From positions 81,060 through 145,059 of the forward strand of contig FOAY01000015.1 in assembly GCA_900109485.1 (NCBI GenBank): DNA of 64,000 bases. Direction: 5' to 3'. Positions 10,238 through 21,309 of the stretch are shown here, piece by piece. The DNA comes from Kosakonia sacchari. Its GTDB lineage: Bacteria > Pseudomonadota > Gammaproteobacteria > Enterobacterales > Enterobacteriaceae. A program made the position numbers and the translations under genes. The notes beneath the pieces were generated by a model that was not told the origin of the DNA, searched no databases, and saw nothing but the letters and a program-made list of their open reading frames with translations. Position 1 is the first letter of the stretch. The number at the start of each line of letters is the position of its first letter.

Positions 10238-11098
10238 TTACAGCAAGGTGGCGCTGAACAGATGTTCCGGTTTCGCGATCCTGTCCTGCGCTGCCACCAC
10301 TTGCAGCTCGTACTCCTGCATGCTGTGAGTGGTCAGCATAATTTCATACACCGCAGCCGTTACATGCTCCAGTGCCTCACGTACCGGCGCGCCCTGCAGC
10401 AGCTTCACCAGCAACAGCCCGCTGGTGACATCGCCGACGCCAACCGGCTGGCGCGCGCCGAAATCGACCAGCGGACGGCTGATATGCCAGGCTTCCTGCG
10501 GCGTCACCAGCAGCATCTCAAAACGATCCGCGCTCAGACCGGCGCGCGCCAGATGTTTTACCAGCACAATTTGCGGCCCCTTCGCAATCAGTTCACGCGC
10601 GGCAGCGACCGCTTCCTGCACGCTATTCACTGCATGTTCGCAAAGGATCTCCAGCTCAATCAGATTAGGCGCAATGATATCGCTGGCCGGTAACGCGTGG
10701 CGCAGATGAAATTCGGCGACGCCTGGCGCAACGATGCACCCTTTTTCGGGATGTCCCATCACCGGATCGCAGAAGTATTTCGCCTGCGGATTGGCGGCTT
10801 TTACCTGACGCACGATACCGAGAATATGTTCCCCCTGTTCCGCCGAACCGAGGTAGCCGCTCAGTACCGCGTCGCAGCGCTGTAGCTGATCAATAGCGGC
10901 GATACCCTGCACAATCTCCGTCAGATGCGCGGGCGACATAACGCTGCCGGTCCATTTGCCGTACTGGGTGTGGTTAGAAAACTGCACCGTATTCAGCGGC
11001 CAGACATTGGCGCCAAGACGGCGCATCGGAAATTCAGCCGCACTGTTCCCCGCATGCCCAAAGACCACATGCGATTGAATGGCGAGGATGTTCTTCAT
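10238..11098 (-). CDS. pdxY: Pyridoxal kinase PdxY
   Basis: 286 residues, PfkB/ribokinase-fold kinase of the vitamin B6 salvage pathway, phosphorylating pyridoxal. Start set at 11098 ([12 protein letters not shown]), where AAGG precedes the ATG at 8 bases; a longer frame to 11125 lacks homology. The C-terminal GVGDVTSG motif is the family's catalytic/anion-hole region. Last gene of anmK-mliC-pdxH-tyrS-pdxY, though a terminator separates it from tyrS. Confidence 0.96.
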   Translation of the reverse strand: MKNILAIQSHVVFGHAGNSAAEFPMRRLGANVWPLNTVQFSNHTQYGKWTGSVMSPAHLTEIVQGIAAIDQLQRCDAVLSGYLGSAEQGEHILGIVRQVKAANPQAKYFCDPVMGHPEKGCIVAPGVAEFHLRHALPASDIIAPNLIELEILCEHAVNSVQEAVAAARELIAKGPQIVLVKHLARAGLSADRFEMLLVTPQEAWHISRPLVDFGARQPVGVGDVTSGLLLVKLLQGAPVREALEHVTAAVYEIMLTTHSMQEYELQVVAAQDRIAKPEHLFSATLL

Positions 11099-11120
11099 TT
11101 TTGTAGCCTTGCAATGACGG

Positions 11121-11153
11121 GACAAAAAAGAAGGGAGTGATTTCTCACTCCCC
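11121..11153 (-). terminator. Intrinsic terminator between tyrS and pdxY
   Basis: On the minus strand a perfect 8-bp stem GGGAGTGA / TCACTCCC with a 4-base loop is followed by TTCTTTTTTG. It lies in the 71-base gap between the tyrS stop and the pdxY start, so it can partly uncouple pdxY from tyrS. Confidence 0.85.
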
Positions 11154-11169
11154 CGGGATATGACGTGAA

Positions 11170-12444
11170 TTATTTCCAGCAGATCAGGCAGTAATTTTTC
11201 TTACCGCGACGCAGCAGCGTGTAGCGACCAAACAGGCGATCGCTGTCGGCGAAGGTGTATTCCGGATCGGACTGTTTTTCACCGTTGATGGTGACCGCAT
11301 TGGAGGCAATGGTTTTACGCGCCTGCCCGCGGGACGGTTGCAGCTCGGAATCGACCAGTGCCTGCATCAGATCCGCGCCTTTTTCCATCTCGACCATCGG
11401 CACGCCATCCTGCGCCAGCTGTTCGAAATCCTCTTCGCTCAGATCGCTCAGCGTGCCGTTAAACAGGCTTTCGGTGATGCGTTTTGCGGCAACCAGACCC
11501 TCTTCGCCATGCACCAGACGCGTGACCTGCTCAGCCAGCACATACTGCGCGCGCGGTGCTTTACCGCTGGTCTTGTCTTCTTCTTCCAGCGCGTTAATCT
11601 CGGCGATGTCCATAAAGGTGAAGAATTTCAGGAAGCGATAAACATCCGCATCGGCGGTGTTGATCCAGAACTGATAGAACTTGTACGGACTGGTTTTCTT
11701 CGGATCCAGCCAGACCGCGCCGCCTTCAGTTTTACCGAATTTGGTACCGTCAGCTTTGGTGATCAACGGAACCGTCAGGCCAAATACCTGATTCTGGTGC
11801 AGACGACGGGTCAGGTCGATACCGGAAGTGATGTTGCCCCATTGATCGGAACCACCGATCTGCAACGCCACGCCGTGCAGTTTGTTCAGGCAGGCGAAGT
11901 CGTAACCCTGTAACAGGTTGTAGGAGAACTCGGTAAAAGAGATACCGACATCATCACGGTTCAGACGCTGTTTCACCGCTTCTTTGTTAATCATCTGGTT
12001 AACAGAGAAGTGCTTGCCGATATCGCGCAGGAAGGTCAGCACGTTCATATTGCCGAACCAGTCGTAGTTGTTCGCCGCAATTGCGGAGTTGTCACCACAG
12101 TCGAAATCGAGGAACGGCGCCACCTGCCTGCGGATTTTATCCACCCACTCCTGCACGGTGTCTTCGGTATTCAGTTTGCGCTCGGTTGCTTTAAAGCTCG
12201 GATCGCCAATCAGCCCGGTCGCGCCGCCTACCAGCGCAACCGGTTTGTGACCCGCCTGCTGGAAGCGTTTCAGGCATAACAATGGAACGAGATGCCCCAA
12301 ATGCAAGCTGTCTGCGGTGGGATCGAAGCCGCAATAAAGCGCGATTGGCCCCTGCGCCAGTCGTTCTGCTAACGCTTCCTCATCCGTTACCTGAGCCACC
12401 AGGCCCCGCTCTTGCAATTGTTTAATCAAGTTACTGCTTGCCAT
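11170..12444 (-). CDS. tyrS: Tyrosyl-tRNA synthetase
   Basis: 424 residues from 12444 ([14 protein letters not shown]); a 15-residue upstream extension is not family-like. Class I synthetase with the HIGH-type motif HLGH at 48-51 and the KMSKS-type motif KFGKT. The C-terminal S4 RNA-binding domain ends in [12 protein letters not shown]. Charges tRNA-Tyr. It is downstream of pdxH as in E. coli. Confidence 0.98.
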   Translation of the reverse strand: MASSNLIKQLQERGLVAQVTDEEALAERLAQGPIALYCGFDPTADSLHLGHLVPLLCLKRFQQAGHKPVALVGGATGLIGDPSFKATERKLNTEDTVQEWVDKIRRQVAPFLDFDCGDNSAIAANNYDWFGNMNVLTFLRDIGKHFSVNQMINKEAVKQRLNRDDVGISFTEFSYNLLQGYDFACLNKLHGVALQIGGSDQWGNITSGIDLTRRLHQNQVFGLTVPLITKADGTKFGKTEGGAVWLDPKKTSPYKFYQFWINTADADVYRFLKFFTFMDIAEINALEEEDKTSGKAPRAQYVLAEQVTRLVHGEEGLVAAKRITESLFNGTLSDLSEEDFEQLAQDGVPMVEMEKGADLMQALVDSELQPSRGQARKTIASNAVTINGEKQSDPEYTFADSDRLFGRYTLLRRGKKNYCLICWK

Positions 12445-12586
12445 CAAATTCTCCATGTATAAAACGGAACTGCACCTTTGCCGGTACACGACTTTTCGCC
12501 AGATGCGAAAGGATACTTCAGGGGGGCAGATAGCATAAAGCGCCGGAACACGGAGTACCAGCGCTTAACGCAACATTTTTCAGGGA

Positions 12587-13243
12587 TTACGGGGCGAGAC
12601 GATCAATTTTCCATGCGTTATTTTCACGCTGGTATAAAAAACGATCGTGCAGACGGTTGGCACCGCCCTGCCAGAACTCCATTTGCTCAATACTGACGCG
12701 GAAACCGCCCCAGAAACTGGGCAGCGGAATTTCGCCCTGCTGGAACTTTTGCTTCAGTTCAAGAAATTTACTTTCGAGGATACCGCGTGCGGAAATACGG
12801 CTGGATTGTTTAGAAACCCAGGCGCCGATTTGGCTGTCACGCGGGCGGCTGTGAAAGTACTTCACCACTTCCAGCGTCGATAAGCGTTCCGCTTTACCGA
12901 TGACCATCACCTGGCGTTCCAGCATGTGCCATGGGAACAGCAGGCTGACCGCCGGATTATGCTCAATATGGTGCGCTTTACGGCTGCCAAGGTTGGTATA
13001 AAACACCAGCCCTTTTTCATCATAGTGCTTAAGCAACACGATACGCTGATAAGGCTGGCCGTTTTCATCCACCGTTGCTACCACCATGGCAGTCGGATCG
13101 GCGAGCTGGGCCTCGCAGGCTTGCCCTAACCAGCGTTCAAAGAGTTTCAGCGGCTCTGCTGGCAGGTCGTTACGGCGCAGACCGCCTTTAGTGTATTCAC
13201 GGCGCAGATGCGCGATTTGCTGCAATTGATCGTTATCAGACAT
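12587..13243 (-). CDS. pdxH: Pyridoxamine/pyridoxine 5'-phosphate oxidase
   Basis: 218 residues, FMN-dependent oxidase making pyridoxal 5'-phosphate, the last step of B6 synthesis and salvage. Family elements visible are RREYTKGGL near the N-terminus, [18 protein letters not shown] (FMN binding), and the C-terminal [13 protein letters not shown] substrate/FMN motif. No strong ribosome site precedes the ATG, but the N-terminus aligns with the family. Shares its neighbourhood with pdxY, both serving B6. Confidence 0.97.
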   Translation of the reverse strand: MSDNDQLQQIAHLRREYTKGGLRRNDLPAEPLKLFERWLGQACEAQLADPTAMVVATVDENGQPYQRIVLLKHYDEKGLVFYTNLGSRKAHHIEHNPAVSLLFPWHMLERQVMVIGKAERLSTLEVVKYFHSRPRDSQIGAWVSKQSSRISARGILESKFLELKQKFQQGEIPLPSFWGGFRVSIEQMEFWQGGANRLHDRFLYQRENNAWKIDRLAP

Positions 13244-13300
13244 GGCATTAGCAAAAAATAATCATCAGGGAGGGCTATTATGCGCCCCCCGGTGAAAATC

Positions 13301-13621
13301 TCAACGCTCTGGAATTAACTGACAGTTATTCAGCACGATGCGATCGCGTTTATAGACCGTCGCGCCGTTACCTTTCGACCAGAAAACATAAACGCCATCG
13401 GTATAGCGCGCGCCAGATGCCGATAACCCTTGTTGCAGCGTCAGTAGTTTGTCATCCCAGACGAAACTGGCCTGCTGGCGGGTACGGTTAATTTTCACGG
13501 TCAGGGGCTTTTCATCGCACTGGTAAACCAGCGTGTCGGTATGCATCCGTTCAACGAACTGGTTGTAATAACTACACCCGGCAAGCAGTGCGGGCAGGCA
13601 GGCAATCAGCAGTTTTTTCAT
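13301..13621 (-). CDS. mliC: Lysozyme inhibitor lipoprotein MliC
   Basis: 106 residues from 13621 ([10 protein letters not shown]). A type II signal peptide ends in the lipobox LLAGC, so this is an outer-membrane-directed lipoprotein. The mature part has the MliC/PliC fold motif, with the YQCDEKPL and LNNCQLIP cysteines for a disulfide. The Ser/Lys segment around [15 protein letters not shown] is the lysozyme-contact loop in this family. It inhibits C-type lysozyme. Sits between anmK and pdxH. Confidence 0.93.
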   Translation of the reverse strand: MKKLLIACLPALLAGCSYYNQFVERMHTDTLVYQCDEKPLTVKINRTRQQASFVWDDKLLTLQQGLSASGARYTDGVYVFWSKGNGATVYKRDRIVLNNCQLIPER

Positions 13622-13712
13622 TGGGTATCCCCGGACAGTCCTGGTCACGGAGGGCGAAGCGCCCTCCTTAAATGCGGTCAGTCTAGCGATGTAACACCAA
13701 AGTAAAATCCGG

Positions 13713-14837
13713 TTAACTCTGATTCTGGCGTGGGTTCGCCGGATAGATGGCGCCAAGTACCGTCGGCGCAGAAGCGCCGGTCACCGACGGCAGATTGCCT
13801 GGTAACCCGGCGAGCGTTCGCCATGCCAGCCAGGCAAAAGCCAGCGCTTCCATATCATCACCGCTAATCCCTGCGTCATCCGTCGTGGAAACTTCAATAC
13901 CCGGCAGCAGCGCCGCCAGGCGCGCCATCACCAGCGGGTTGCGACTGCCGCCGCCGCACACCAGCAGACGCTCACAACCGCCACTCAGCAATACCTGCTC
14001 GGAAATGGTCGCCGCCGTCAACTCCGTCAGCGTTGCCTGGACATCACTGGCGCTAATACCCGGGAAATGAACCAGATGGCGCTCAAGCCAGCCATAGTTG
14101 AAATATTCGCGCCCGGTGCTTTTCGGCGGTATTGCCGCGAAGTAAGGATCGCTGAGCATATTTTGCAGCAGCGGCAGCACCACTTTCCCTTCGCTTGCCC
14201 ACTGAGCGTCTTTGTCATACGGCTTGCCTTTTTGCCGCCAGATCCAGGCATCCATCAGCATATTACCCGGCCCGGTGTCATAGCCTCTGACCGGCTGACC
14301 GGGGATTAACAGCGACAGGTTGGCAATACCGCCAATATTGAGCACCATCCGTCGTTCAACCGGATGCGCCAGCAGCGCGTGGTGAAAAGCCGGAACCAGT
14401 GGCGCGCCTTGTCCGCCCAGCGCCATATCGCGCCGACGAAAATCGCCGACCACCGTTACGCCAGTACGGGCGGCAATCTGATTGTTATCGCCTATTTGCA
14501 GCGTATGCGGTGCAATTCCCGTTGGCTCGTGCCAGACCGTTTGCCCGTGGCAGCCAATCGCCACGATATCTTCCGGGTGCAGATGCTCGCGATCCATCAA
14601 CGCCAGAACGGCATCAGCGAACAGTTTTCCCAGTTGTGTATCCAGCCGTCCCAGTTGCGAGAGCGTGAGCGGTTGCCCCTGGCAAATCGCGAGGATCGCC
14701 TCTTTCAGCGGTAGTGGAATAGGAAACGTCAGGCTTGCCTGCTGCGCAACCATGTTCTCATCGATGGCCGCCAGCACCACGTCCACACCGTCCAGACTCG
14801 TTCCCGACATCACCCCAATGTAGCGACCCGATTTCAT
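13713..14837 (-). CDS. anmK: Anhydro-N-acetylmuramic acid kinase
   Basis: 374 residues, sugar-kinase/Hsp70-fold enzyme converting recycled anhydro-MurNAc to MurNAc-6-phosphate in peptidoglycan recycling. N-terminal ATP-phosphate loop [23 protein letters not shown] and [12 protein letters not shown] motifs match the family. The following gene, mliC, also concerns the cell wall (lysozyme inhibition). Confidence 0.97.
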   Translation of the reverse strand: MKSGRYIGVMSGTSLDGVDVVLAAIDENMVAQQASLTFPIPLPLKEAILAICQGQPLTLSQLGRLDTQLGKLFADAVLALMDREHLHPEDIVAIGCHGQTVWHEPTGIAPHTLQIGDNNQIAARTGVTVVGDFRRRDMALGGQGAPLVPAFHHALLAHPVERRMVLNIGGIANLSLLIPGQPVRGYDTGPGNMLMDAWIWRQKGKPYDKDAQWASEGKVVLPLLQNMLSDPYFAAIPPKSTGREYFNYGWLERHLVHFPGISASDVQATLTELTAATISEQVLLSGGCERLLVCGGGSRNPLVMARLAALLPGIEVSTTDDAGISGDDMEALAFAWLAWRTLAGLPGNLPSVTGASAPTVLGAIYPANPRQNQS

Positions 14838-14977
14838 GCGACTTCCTTAATTTGCGTAACTCAGGAGCAACACTCCACCATAAAGCAACCATTAACGCTA
14901 TCGACTACAAACACTTTTTAACAATCCTGCCATTTTAGACTAAGTGAAATCCCATCAGGCTATGTTTATAATCGCTT

Positions 14978-15012
14978 CGTTTAAATCTGGTTAAACAGAC
15001 ACCGGGTATTAT
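14978..15012 (+). promoter_or_regulatory. PhoP box and -10 of slyB
   Basis: CGTTTA-N5-GGTTAA at 14978-14994 resembles the PhoP direct repeat (G/T)GTTTA-N5-(G/T)GTTTA. It ends 12 bases before a TATTAT -10 hexamer at 15007-15012, which is the characteristic placement in PhoP-activated promoters. E. coli slyB is a known PhoPQ target, supporting the call. Confidence 0.65.
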
Positions 15013-15121
15013 TTTTGCCAGGATTAGGCAGAAGATACGACCTGGCATTGTAAAAATGCCATATAATTTAACCATGACGGATGCTCATAAGAGCATTTCA
15101 TGGTGAACAGGAGATTCATAA

Positions 15122-15589
15122 ATGATGTTACGTGCACTGGCAGTTTCGCTGATTGGTTTAACGTTGGCTGGTTGTGTCAACAACGATACGCTTTCCGGTG
15201 ATGTTTACTCTGCCTCCGAAGCCAAACAAGTGCAAAATGTCACTTACGGCACCATTGTTAATGTCCGTCAGGTACAGATTCAGGGCGGCGATGACAACAA
15301 CGTTATCGGCGCGATTGGCGGCGCGGTGCTGGGTGGTTTCCTCGGTAATACCGTGGGCGGCGGTACTGGTCGTTCTCTGGCTACCGCAGCAGGCGCGGTT
15401 GCAGGCGGCGTAGCGGGTCAGTCCGTTCAGGGTTCGCTGAACAAAACTCAGGGCGTTGAGCTGGAAATTCGTAAAGACGACGGTAACACCATCATGGTGG
15501 TGCAGAAACAGGGCAATACCCGTTTCGCTGCGGGCCAGCGCGTCGTGATGGCCAGCAACGGCCGCCAGGTCACTGTTTCTCCGCGCTAA
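15122..15589 (+). CDS. slyB: Outer-membrane lipoprotein SlyB
   Basis: 155 residues. Signal peptide with lipobox LTLAGC, then a mature domain with the glycine-zipper region IGAIGGAVLGGFLGNTVGGG (2TM glycine-zipper family). The C-terminal part is soluble. SlyB is induced by PhoPQ under low Mg2+ and helps keep the outer membrane intact. Preceded by a good AGGAG site; followed by a strong terminator. Confidence 0.97.
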   Translation: MMLRALAVSLIGLTLAGCVNNDTLSGDVYSASEAKQVQNVTYGTIVNVRQVQIQGGDDNNVIGAIGGAVLGGFLGNTVGGGTGRSLATAAGAVAGGVAGQSVQGSLNKTQGVELEIRKDDGNTIMVVQKQGNTRFAAGQRVVMASNGRQVTVSPR

Positions 15590-15623
15590 GCGCCAGGTTG
15601 CTGTTGCGACCCCCTTCAGACAT

Positions 15624-15654
15624 AAAAAAAGCCTTGCGATTGCAAGGCTTTTTC
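15624..15654. terminator. Bidirectional terminator between slyB and slyA
   Basis: Stem AAAGCCTTGC / GCAAGGCTTT flanked by A and T runs; serves both convergent genes. Confidence 0.93.
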
Positions 15655-15657
15655 AAT

Positions 15658-16098
15658 TCAATCCCGCGACTGTAGCTCAAGGATATTTTGTTCCAGCCGG
15701 GCAATCATCTTGATTAAGAGATCCAGTTCTTCCGCCGAGATCCCGGAAAGAATTTCCCCCCGGGTTTTGCGAATCACTGTCTCCATTTCATCGATAATCG
15801 GTGCTGCTTTTTCCGTCAATTTGATCCGTTTTGCCCGGCGATCGTTGGCGCATGTCTGGCGAGAAATAAGACCTTTCTCCTCCAGTTGGTCAAGCGTACG
15901 CACCAGCGAAGGCTGCTCAATGCCAATCGCTTTAGCCAGTTGAATTTGCGACTGCTCGGGCGGCAACTGATGAATATTGTGCAGCGTTACCCAGTGAGTC
16001 TGCGTTAATTCCAGAGGTTTTAGGCGATGGTCAATCAAAGCGCGCCATACGCGCACTAAGCGTGCCAGATCAGAACCTAATGGCGATTCCAATTTCAT
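15658..16098 (-). CDS. slyA: MarR-family transcriptional regulator SlyA
   Basis: 146 residues with the winged-helix MarR domain; the recognition helix lies around [18 protein letters not shown] and the wing around [11 protein letters not shown]. SlyA is a dimeric regulator that antagonises H-NS and binds TTAGCAAGCTAA-type palindromes. One perfect copy lies just upstream, between its -10 hexamer and the coding region, implying autorepression. Divergent from ydhIJK. Confidence 0.97.
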   Translation of the reverse strand: MKLESPLGSDLARLVRVWRALIDHRLKPLELTQTHWVTLHNIHQLPPEQSQIQLAKAIGIEQPSLVRTLDQLEEKGLISRQTCANDRRAKRIKLTEKAAPIIDEMETVIRKTRGEILSGISAEELDLLIKMIARLEQNILELQSRD

Positions 16099-16108
16099 CT
16101 CCTTATAA

Positions 16109-16129
16109 TTAGCTTGCTAACTTATTATA
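16109..16129. promoter_or_regulatory. SlyA operator and -10 element of slyA
   Basis: TTAGCTTGCTAA at 16109-16120 is the perfect SlyA consensus palindrome in reverse orientation. On the minus strand TATAAT occupies 16129-16124, so the operator covers the likely transcription start of slyA. Divergent ydhIJK could be affected as well. Confidence 0.88.
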
Positions 16130-16294
16130 CTCATTTTAAAATAGTTTGCAGTATTTATATTGGTAAAACAAATGTATCGCTGTCCCGGTCAAGTGGTTTG
16201 CGAAGTCGCTCCCAGCTCTGACATCGCACCTTTATCGGTTTCTTACCGTTAAGCCCTGCCCGGCGATCCGTTTGACTGCACAGGACATATAAAC

Positions 16295-16531
16295 GTGAAG
16301 TGGAGTTCGAATTATCTGGATTTACCCCTCAAGGACCTGATTTTCGGCGCATCAGTCTATTTCCCACCTATTTTTAAAGTCGTGATGCTTGGCTTTCTGC
16401 TGTGGCTTGTCGCCCACCGTTTGTTGCGCGAGTGGATCTACGCTGGCGAGATCTGGCACCCCATTCTGATGGATCTTTCCCTGTTTGTTATTGCGCTGAG
16501 TCTCGCGCTCGGCTTGCTCATCGTGTGGTAA
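16295..16531 (+). CDS. ydhI: YdhI, DUF1656 small membrane protein
   Basis: 78 residues from a GTG start with AGGA 9 bases upstream. Two hydrophobic segments. The DUF1656 family accompanies HlyD-type adaptor and FUSC-type efflux genes, as here with ydhJ and ydhK. Exact role in the pump unknown. The next gene starts 2 bases after its stop. Confidence 0.93.
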   Translation: MKWSSNYLDLPLKDLIFGASVYFPPIFKVVMLGFLLWLVAHRLLREWIYAGEIWHPILMDLSLFVIALSLALGLLIVW

Positions 16532-16533
16532 TT

Positions 16534-17397
16534 ATGCGTCTGAAATCCCTTAAATATTTTTCCACTTTGCTGGTACTGGCCGTGGCAGTTGTCGCTGCAT
16601 GGTGGATGTGGAACTACTACATGCAAGCCCCCTGGACGCGGGATGGAAAAATTCGCGCCGAACAGGTCAGTATTACGCCGCAGGTTTCCGGCACGATTAC
16701 CGCGCTGGCGGTGAAAGATAACCAGTTCGTCAAAGCCGGGCAGTTGCTGTTTCGCATTGATGATACGCCATACCACATCGCCGTTCTGAACGCCGAAGCG
16801 CAACTGGCAAAAGCGCAAACCGATCTGGCAAAAGCCAGTGACGAAGCCCACCGCCGCCGCCGTCTGTCACAAAATTACATCTCCGCAGAAGATCTCGATA
16901 CTGCCAATATTGGCGTTAAGGCTGCGCAGGCGGGCGTTGCGATCGCCGAAGCGCAGTTGGCGCAGGCAAAATGGCAGCTGGCGCAGACCACCGTCAGCGC
17001 GCCAGTAGATGGCTGGATCACTAATCTCTCAGCGCGCACGGGCAACTACGCCACCGCCGGGCAGCCGGTTTTCGCCCTTGTCGATAGCCATTCGTTTTAT
17101 GTCATGGGTTATTTTGAAGAGACCAAACTGCGCCATATTCATGAAGGTGCCGCCGCGAAAATTGTACTGTACAGCGGCAACGTAACGTTACAGGGTCACG
17201 TATCCAGTATTGGCCGCGCGATCTACGATCAGAGCGTTGAAACGGACAGCGGCCTGGTCCCGGACATCAAGCCAAATGAGCCCTGGGTGCGGCTGGCGCA
17301 GCGCGTGCCGGTACGTATTCAGTTTGATAAATTGCCCGACAATCTGACGCTGGTTTCCGGCACTACCTGTACCGTGGCAATTGGCGAACAACCATGA
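16534..17397 (+). CDS. ydhJ: YdhJ, HlyD-family periplasmic adaptor
   Basis: 287 residues from the ATG at 16534; the frame is open further upstream but overlaps ydhI. One N-terminal membrane anchor (residues 11-30) is followed by the membrane-fusion-protein layout: beta-barrel/lipoyl half-motif near [23 protein letters not shown], an alanine-rich hairpin, then a second lipoyl half ([10 protein letters not shown]). Likely links the inner-membrane pump YdhK to an outer-membrane channel. Its stop overlaps the ydhK start (ATGA). Confidence 0.93.
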   Translation: MRLKSLKYFSTLLVLAVAVVAAWWMWNYYMQAPWTRDGKIRAEQVSITPQVSGTITALAVKDNQFVKAGQLLFRIDDTPYHIAVLNAEAQLAKAQTDLAKASDEAHRRRRLSQNYISAEDLDTANIGVKAAQAGVAIAEAQLAQAKWQLAQTTVSAPVDGWITNLSARTGNYATAGQPVFALVDSHSFYVMGYFEETKLRHIHEGAAAKIVLYSGNVTLQGHVSSIGRAIYDQSVETDSGLVPDIKPNEPWVRLAQRVPVRIQFDKLPDNLTLVSGTTCTVAIGEQP

Positions 17398-19418
17398 AAT
17401 CACCCGCCTGGCTGTGGCAAAACCTGCCGTGGGTGAAAGCCACGACCGACCAGTGGAGTTACGCGCTGCGCAACGGCATCGCCATGTGTCTGGCGCTAAC
17501 GGTGGCTTATTATCTCGATCTGGATGAGCCCTACTGGGCGATGACATCCGCCGCGGTAGTCAGTTTCCCCACTGTCGGCGGCGTGATCAGTAAGAGTCTT
17601 GGCCGTATTGCTGGCAGCATGCTCGGAGCCAGCGCTGCGCTGATTATCGCCGGGCAAACGTTGAATGATCCGTGGCTTTTTTTGTTTGCCATGTCCGGCT
17701 GGATTGCCTTTTGTACCTGGGCTTGCGCGCAATTCACCAATAATGTCGCTTACGCCTTCCAGCTTGCTGGCTACACCGCGGCGATTATCGCGTTCTCGGC
17801 GGTCAACATTACCGATACCACCGAGCTGTGGGATACCGCCCAGGCGCGCGTCTGTGAAATCACGCTGGGGATCTTGTGCGGCGGCATGATGATGATGGTG
17901 ATCCCCGGCACGGCGGACGGCGTTACCTTACTGATGACATTAAAAAAGATGCATGCCCGTCTGCTGGAGCACGCCAGCCTGCTATGGCAACCGGACACGA
18001 CCGATGCCATTCGCGCCGCCCATGAAAGCGTCATCGGCCAGATCCTCACCACCAATTTGCTGCGCATCCAGGCTTTCTGGAGCCATTACCGTTTCCGTCA
18101 GCAAAATGCCCTGCTCACCTGGCTGCTGTATCAGCAACTACGTATGACCAGCGTGATCTCCAGCCTACGCCGCATGCTGCTTAACTGGCCGGACGCGCCA
18201 GCCAATTTGCGCCCGATAATAGAAGAATTATTGGCCGCGCTGGCAAGGCCGAACGCGGACGCGCTGACCATCGCCCGGATAGTTGCGCCTCTTGCGCCTG
18301 GCGAGCAGGATGATTACCGCCACCACGCATTCTGGCAGCGCTTACGCTATTTTTGCCGCCTCTATCTGGCCAGCAGCCGCTGGCTGGCGCGTATTGAGAA
18401 CGCGACGCCGATCAGCATCTATACGCCGCCGCGTAGCACGGCGCTGATGCGCTATACCGATAATGCCGAGGCGCTGTGGAGCGGTATTCGGACTTTCTGC
18501 ACGCTGGCTCTGATCGGCGCCTGGAGCATTAATACGCAGTGGGAATATGGCGCGGCGGCGCTGACGCTGGCGTCAGTCAGTTGCGTGCTCTATTCGGTGT
18601 CGCCAGCGCCTTTTGACTCGCTGACACTGCTGTTGCGCACATTGCTGCTGCTGTCGTTGTTCAGTTTTGTGGTGAAATTTGGCCTGATGGTGCAGATAAG
18701 CGAGCTGGGTTCATTTTTGCTGTTTCTGTTTCCGCTGCTGATCACCATGCAGTTGCTGAAATTGCAGCTCCCCAAACAGGCCGGGCTATTGGGACAGTTG
18801 ATCGTCTTTATGGGCTCGTTTATCGCGGTGACCAATCCGCCTACTTATGATTTCGCCGATTTTTTAAATAACAGTCTGGCGGAAATTCTCGGCGTTGCGC
18901 TGGCCTGGCTGTCATTTGCCGTGCTGCGTCCGGGTTCCGATGCGCGCAAAAGCCGCCGCCATATCCGTACCTTGCGGCGTAATTTTGTCGATCAACTCAG
19001 CCGCGTACCGCAACTGAGCGAGGATGCGTTCGAATCCGTGGTCTATCACCACATCAGTCAGTTGAGCAGCAGTACGGACGTGCTGGCGCGGCGCTGGTTA
19101 TTGCGCAGGGGAGTGGTGCTGCTGAATTGCTCGCATGTGGTGTGGCAACTTCGCGAGTGGGAAATTCGTTCCGATGCGCTGGCAAACGTGCGTGATATCT
19201 GCATTGCGTTACTGCGCGATGTGATGAGTGAGCGTGGCGTTCAGCAACGAACGCTGTCCGCCACGCAGGCGGAGTTACAACATATTTGTGTCACGCTGGG
19301 AAAACACCATCAGCCTGCGGCGCGCGAACTGGCGTCGGTTATCTGGCGTCTTTACTGTTCGCTTTCCCAACTGGAGCAAGCGCCGCCCGAAGGCACGCTT
19401 ATCGAGCGAATCACTTGA
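17394..19418 (+). CDS. ydhK: YdhK, FUSC/AaeB-type efflux protein
   Basis: 674 residues. It has the duplicated FUSC/AaeB architecture: an N-terminal hydrophobic block of about six segments (about 20-165), a cytoplasmic linker, a second hydrophobic block (about 365-510), and a C-terminal soluble region. Relatives export aromatic acids such as p-hydroxybenzoate; YdhK's own substrate is unknown. The tail overlaps the end of convergent sodC by 8 bases. Confidence 0.93.
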   Translation: MKSPAWLWQNLPWVKATTDQWSYALRNGIAMCLALTVAYYLDLDEPYWAMTSAAVVSFPTVGGVISKSLGRIAGSMLGASAALIIAGQTLNDPWLFLFAMSGWIAFCTWACAQFTNNVAYAFQLAGYTAAIIAFSAVNITDTTELWDTAQARVCEITLGILCGGMMMMVIPGTADGVTLLMTLKKMHARLLEHASLLWQPDTTDAIRAAHESVIGQILTTNLLRIQAFWSHYRFRQQNALLTWLLYQQLRMTSVISSLRRMLLNWPDAPANLRPIIEELLAALARPNADALTIARIVAPLAPGEQDDYRHHAFWQRLRYFCRLYLASSRWLARIENATPISIYTPPRSTALMRYTDNAEALWSGIRTFCTLALIGAWSINTQWEYGAAALTLASVSCVLYSVSPAPFDSLTLLLRTLLLLSLFSFVVKFGLMVQISELGSFLLFLFPLLITMQLLKLQLPKQAGLLGQLIVFMGSFIAVTNPPTYDFADFLNNSLAEILGVALAWLSFAVLRPGSDARKSRRHIRTLRRNFVDQLSRVPQLSEDAFESVVYHHISQLSSSTDVLARRWLLRRGVVLLNCSHVVWQLREWEIRSDALANVRDICIALLRDVMSERGVQQRTLSATQAELQHICVTLGKHHQPAARELASVIWRLYCSLSQLEQAPPEGTLIERIT

Positions 19419-19932
19419 TGACGCCACAGGCATAACGCGCTCCACCACCGCCCAGCGGTTTTGGTTGATCGGACATATTATCGCCGCCGACATGAATCAT
19501 CAGCGCTTTGTCTTTCACCTCATCCAGCTTTTTCAGCCGCGGCGCAATCACCGGATCGGTAGCTTTACCGTCGTTATTGACTACCAGCACCGGCAGATCG
19601 CCTAAATGTCCGACGCCCTCCGGCCCTTCATGTTTACCCGTATGTTGCGGATCAAGATGGCCGCCTGCAGCCTCAGCAGCGGAGGCTTTACCCTCCTTCA
19701 TCGCGGGCTCGCAACTGCCTTTGGCGTGGACGTGAAAGCCGTGCTCGCCGGGCGGCAGGGCTTTCAGATCCGGCGCAAATTCCAGCCCTTTGTCCGTTTC
19801 ACTGATTTTCACGCTGCCGATCGACTGCCCAATGCCCTGGGCAGTGACGAGATGCATCTCGACGTCTTCACTGGCAGCCTGCGCTCCCGCACAGACTAAC
19901 AGCGCCAGCATTGCCAGACTAAAACGCTTCAT
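19411..19932 (-). CDS. sodC: Periplasmic Cu,Zn superoxide dismutase
   Basis: 173 residues with a Sec signal peptide (about residues 1-19). Copper/zinc ligands are visible in [25 protein letters not shown] and MIHVGGDN; the disulfide cysteines are in KGSC and YACGV. Dismutates superoxide in the periplasm. An unusually perfect AAAGGAGGT ribosome site lies just upstream of the ATG. Confidence 0.97.
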   Translation of the reverse strand: MKRFSLAMLALLVCAGAQAASEDVEMHLVTAQGIGQSIGSVKISETDKGLEFAPDLKALPPGEHGFHVHAKGSCEPAMKEGKASAAEAAGGHLDPQHTGKHEGPEGVGHLGDLPVLVVNNDGKATDPVIAPRLKKLDEVKDKALMIHVGGDNMSDQPKPLGGGGARYACGVIK

Positions 19933-20004
19933 ATGACCTCCTTTGATATACGTTTACCCTGTCAGTTTAAACCAGGATGAACGATTTCACCGGGAGGCCC
20001 TGGC

Positions 20005-20901
20005 TTATGGAACGTCGTAGCCCAACGCCGCTTTGCGGATGCGGAACCACTGCTGGCGAGTCATCTGCAGCTCCAGCGCGCCAAGCGCCGATTTTACGCG
20101 TTCAATTTTGCCGGAACCGATAATCGGCAGCGGCGACGATGGCAGACGCATGACCCACGCGTAAACCACCTGTTCGATCGTTTCCGCGTTCAGCTCGCGT
20201 GCAACATTCGCCAGCTCATCGCGCAACGGTTGAAAAGCCGGATCATTAAACAGGCGACCGCCGCCCAGGCACGACCACGCCATCGGGCGAATGCGCAGTT
20301 GTTGCAGTTGATCCAGCGTACCATCAAGCAGCAGCGGCTGATGTACCGGGGAGATCTCCACCTGGTTGGTCGCCAGCGTAAACGGCAGCCGCGATTGCAA
20401 CAGCGAGAACTGCGCCGGGGTGAAGTTGGAAACGCCAAAGTTGCGCACTTTACCGCTCTGATGCAGATGCAGGAATGCCTCAGCCACTTCATCGGCATCC
20501 ATCAGCGGATCGGGACGGTGAATCAGCAGCAGATCGAGATGATCGATAGCCAGATTGCTCAGCGACTGTTCAGCGCTTTTGATGATGTGGTCGCGATCGG
20601 TGATGTAATGACCAAGCACGTTTTCCGCTTTTGCGGTGGTCGCAATACCGCATTTACTGACGACTTCCATCCGTTCACGCAGATGCGGAGCCAGTTTCAG
20701 CGCCTCGCCAAACGCGGCTTCGCACTGGTAACCACCATAAATATCAGCATGATCGACAGTCGTGATGCCCAGATCGAGATGCGCCTCGATAAAACTCACC
20801 AACTGGCGCGAGGACATGTTCCACTCCATCAAACGCCAGTAACCCATCACAAAACGAGAGAACTCCGGGCCTTGCGGCGCAAGAGCAATACGTTGAACCA
20901 T
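20005..20901 (-). CDS. ydhF: YdhF, aldo/keto reductase family oxidoreductase
   Basis: 298 residues from 20901 (MVQRIALAPQGPEFSR); seven additional upstream residues are not conserved. TIM-barrel AKR with the tetrad in TVDHADIYGGY (Asp/Tyr), VVSKCGI (Lys) and LLLIHRPDP (His). NADPH-binding IIGSGKIERVKSAL is near the C-terminus. Substrate unknown. Lies 49 bases downstream of ydhL, probably cotranscribed. Confidence 0.92.
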   Translation of the reverse strand: MVQRIALAPQGPEFSRFVMGYWRLMEWNMSSRQLVSFIEAHLDLGITTVDHADIYGGYQCEAAFGEALKLAPHLRERMEVVSKCGIATTAKAENVLGHYITDRDHIIKSAEQSLSNLAIDHLDLLLIHRPDPLMDADEVAEAFLHLHQSGKVRNFGVSNFTPAQFSLLQSRLPFTLATNQVEISPVHQPLLLDGTLDQLQQLRIRPMAWSCLGGGRLFNDPAFQPLRDELANVARELNAETIEQVVYAWVMRLPSSPLPIIGSGKIERVKSALGALELQMTRQQWFRIRKAALGYDVP

Positions 20902-20950
20902 AGTTGTATCCTCAAAGGTCATTTTCCTGTGAGTATACGCATTTTCAGGG

Positions 20951-21190
20951 TCAAAAAAGTGAAGGTTGCTGAGGTTCTTCCGGGGGAAGGGATTTGTTTG
21001 CGCGCATTTTGCGCAGCCAGCGCTGACGGCACAAGCGGAGCACCTCTTGTTTTTGCCCGTCGCTCATATTTTGCCAGTTGAAACGCTCATCGCGGCTACG
21101 CATGCAGCCACGGCAAAAGCCCCGCTCATCTGACTGGCAGATGCCGCGACATGGACTCTGGACGGGAAAAAACTCCAGTTGTTCAGGCAC
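20951..21190 (-). CDS. ydhL: YdhL, DUF1289 cysteine-rich protein
   Basis: 79 residues from a GTG at 21190 with GGAG about 7 bases upstream. This start reproduces the EQLEFFPVQSPC N-terminus of the E. coli protein; an ATG at 21250 would add 20 residues. The DUF1289 core SPCRGIC...GFCRGCMRS has four cysteines suited to a metal or iron-sulfur site. Function unknown. Reads away from nemR. Confidence 0.87.
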   Translation of the reverse strand: MPEQLEFFPVQSPCRGICQSDERGFCRGCMRSRDERFNWQNMSDGQKQEVLRLCRQRWLRKMRANKSLPPEEPQQPSLF

Positions 21191-21280
21191 TGTCGTCTCC
21201 GTTAATGCATGCACTCCCTCTATTGAAGACTGCTCATTGATAACGTGCAAGCCCTAAAACGCATTGATTGCCACTTGCAG

Positions 21281-21296
21281 TAGACCGAACGGTCTA
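21281..21296. promoter_or_regulatory. NemR operator
   Basis: Perfect palindrome TAGACCG-AA-CGGTCTA ending 13 bases before the nemR ATG. It matches the known NemR box of E. coli and implies autorepression of the nemR-nemA operon. Confidence 0.92.
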
Positions 21297-21309
21297 GTAG
21301 AGTGGCGCG

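Noticed and set aside
11098..12489. Longer N-termini for tyrS and pdxY
   Set aside because: The upstream extensions lack ribosome sites and do not resemble the conserved family N-termini, which begin at 12444 and 11098.
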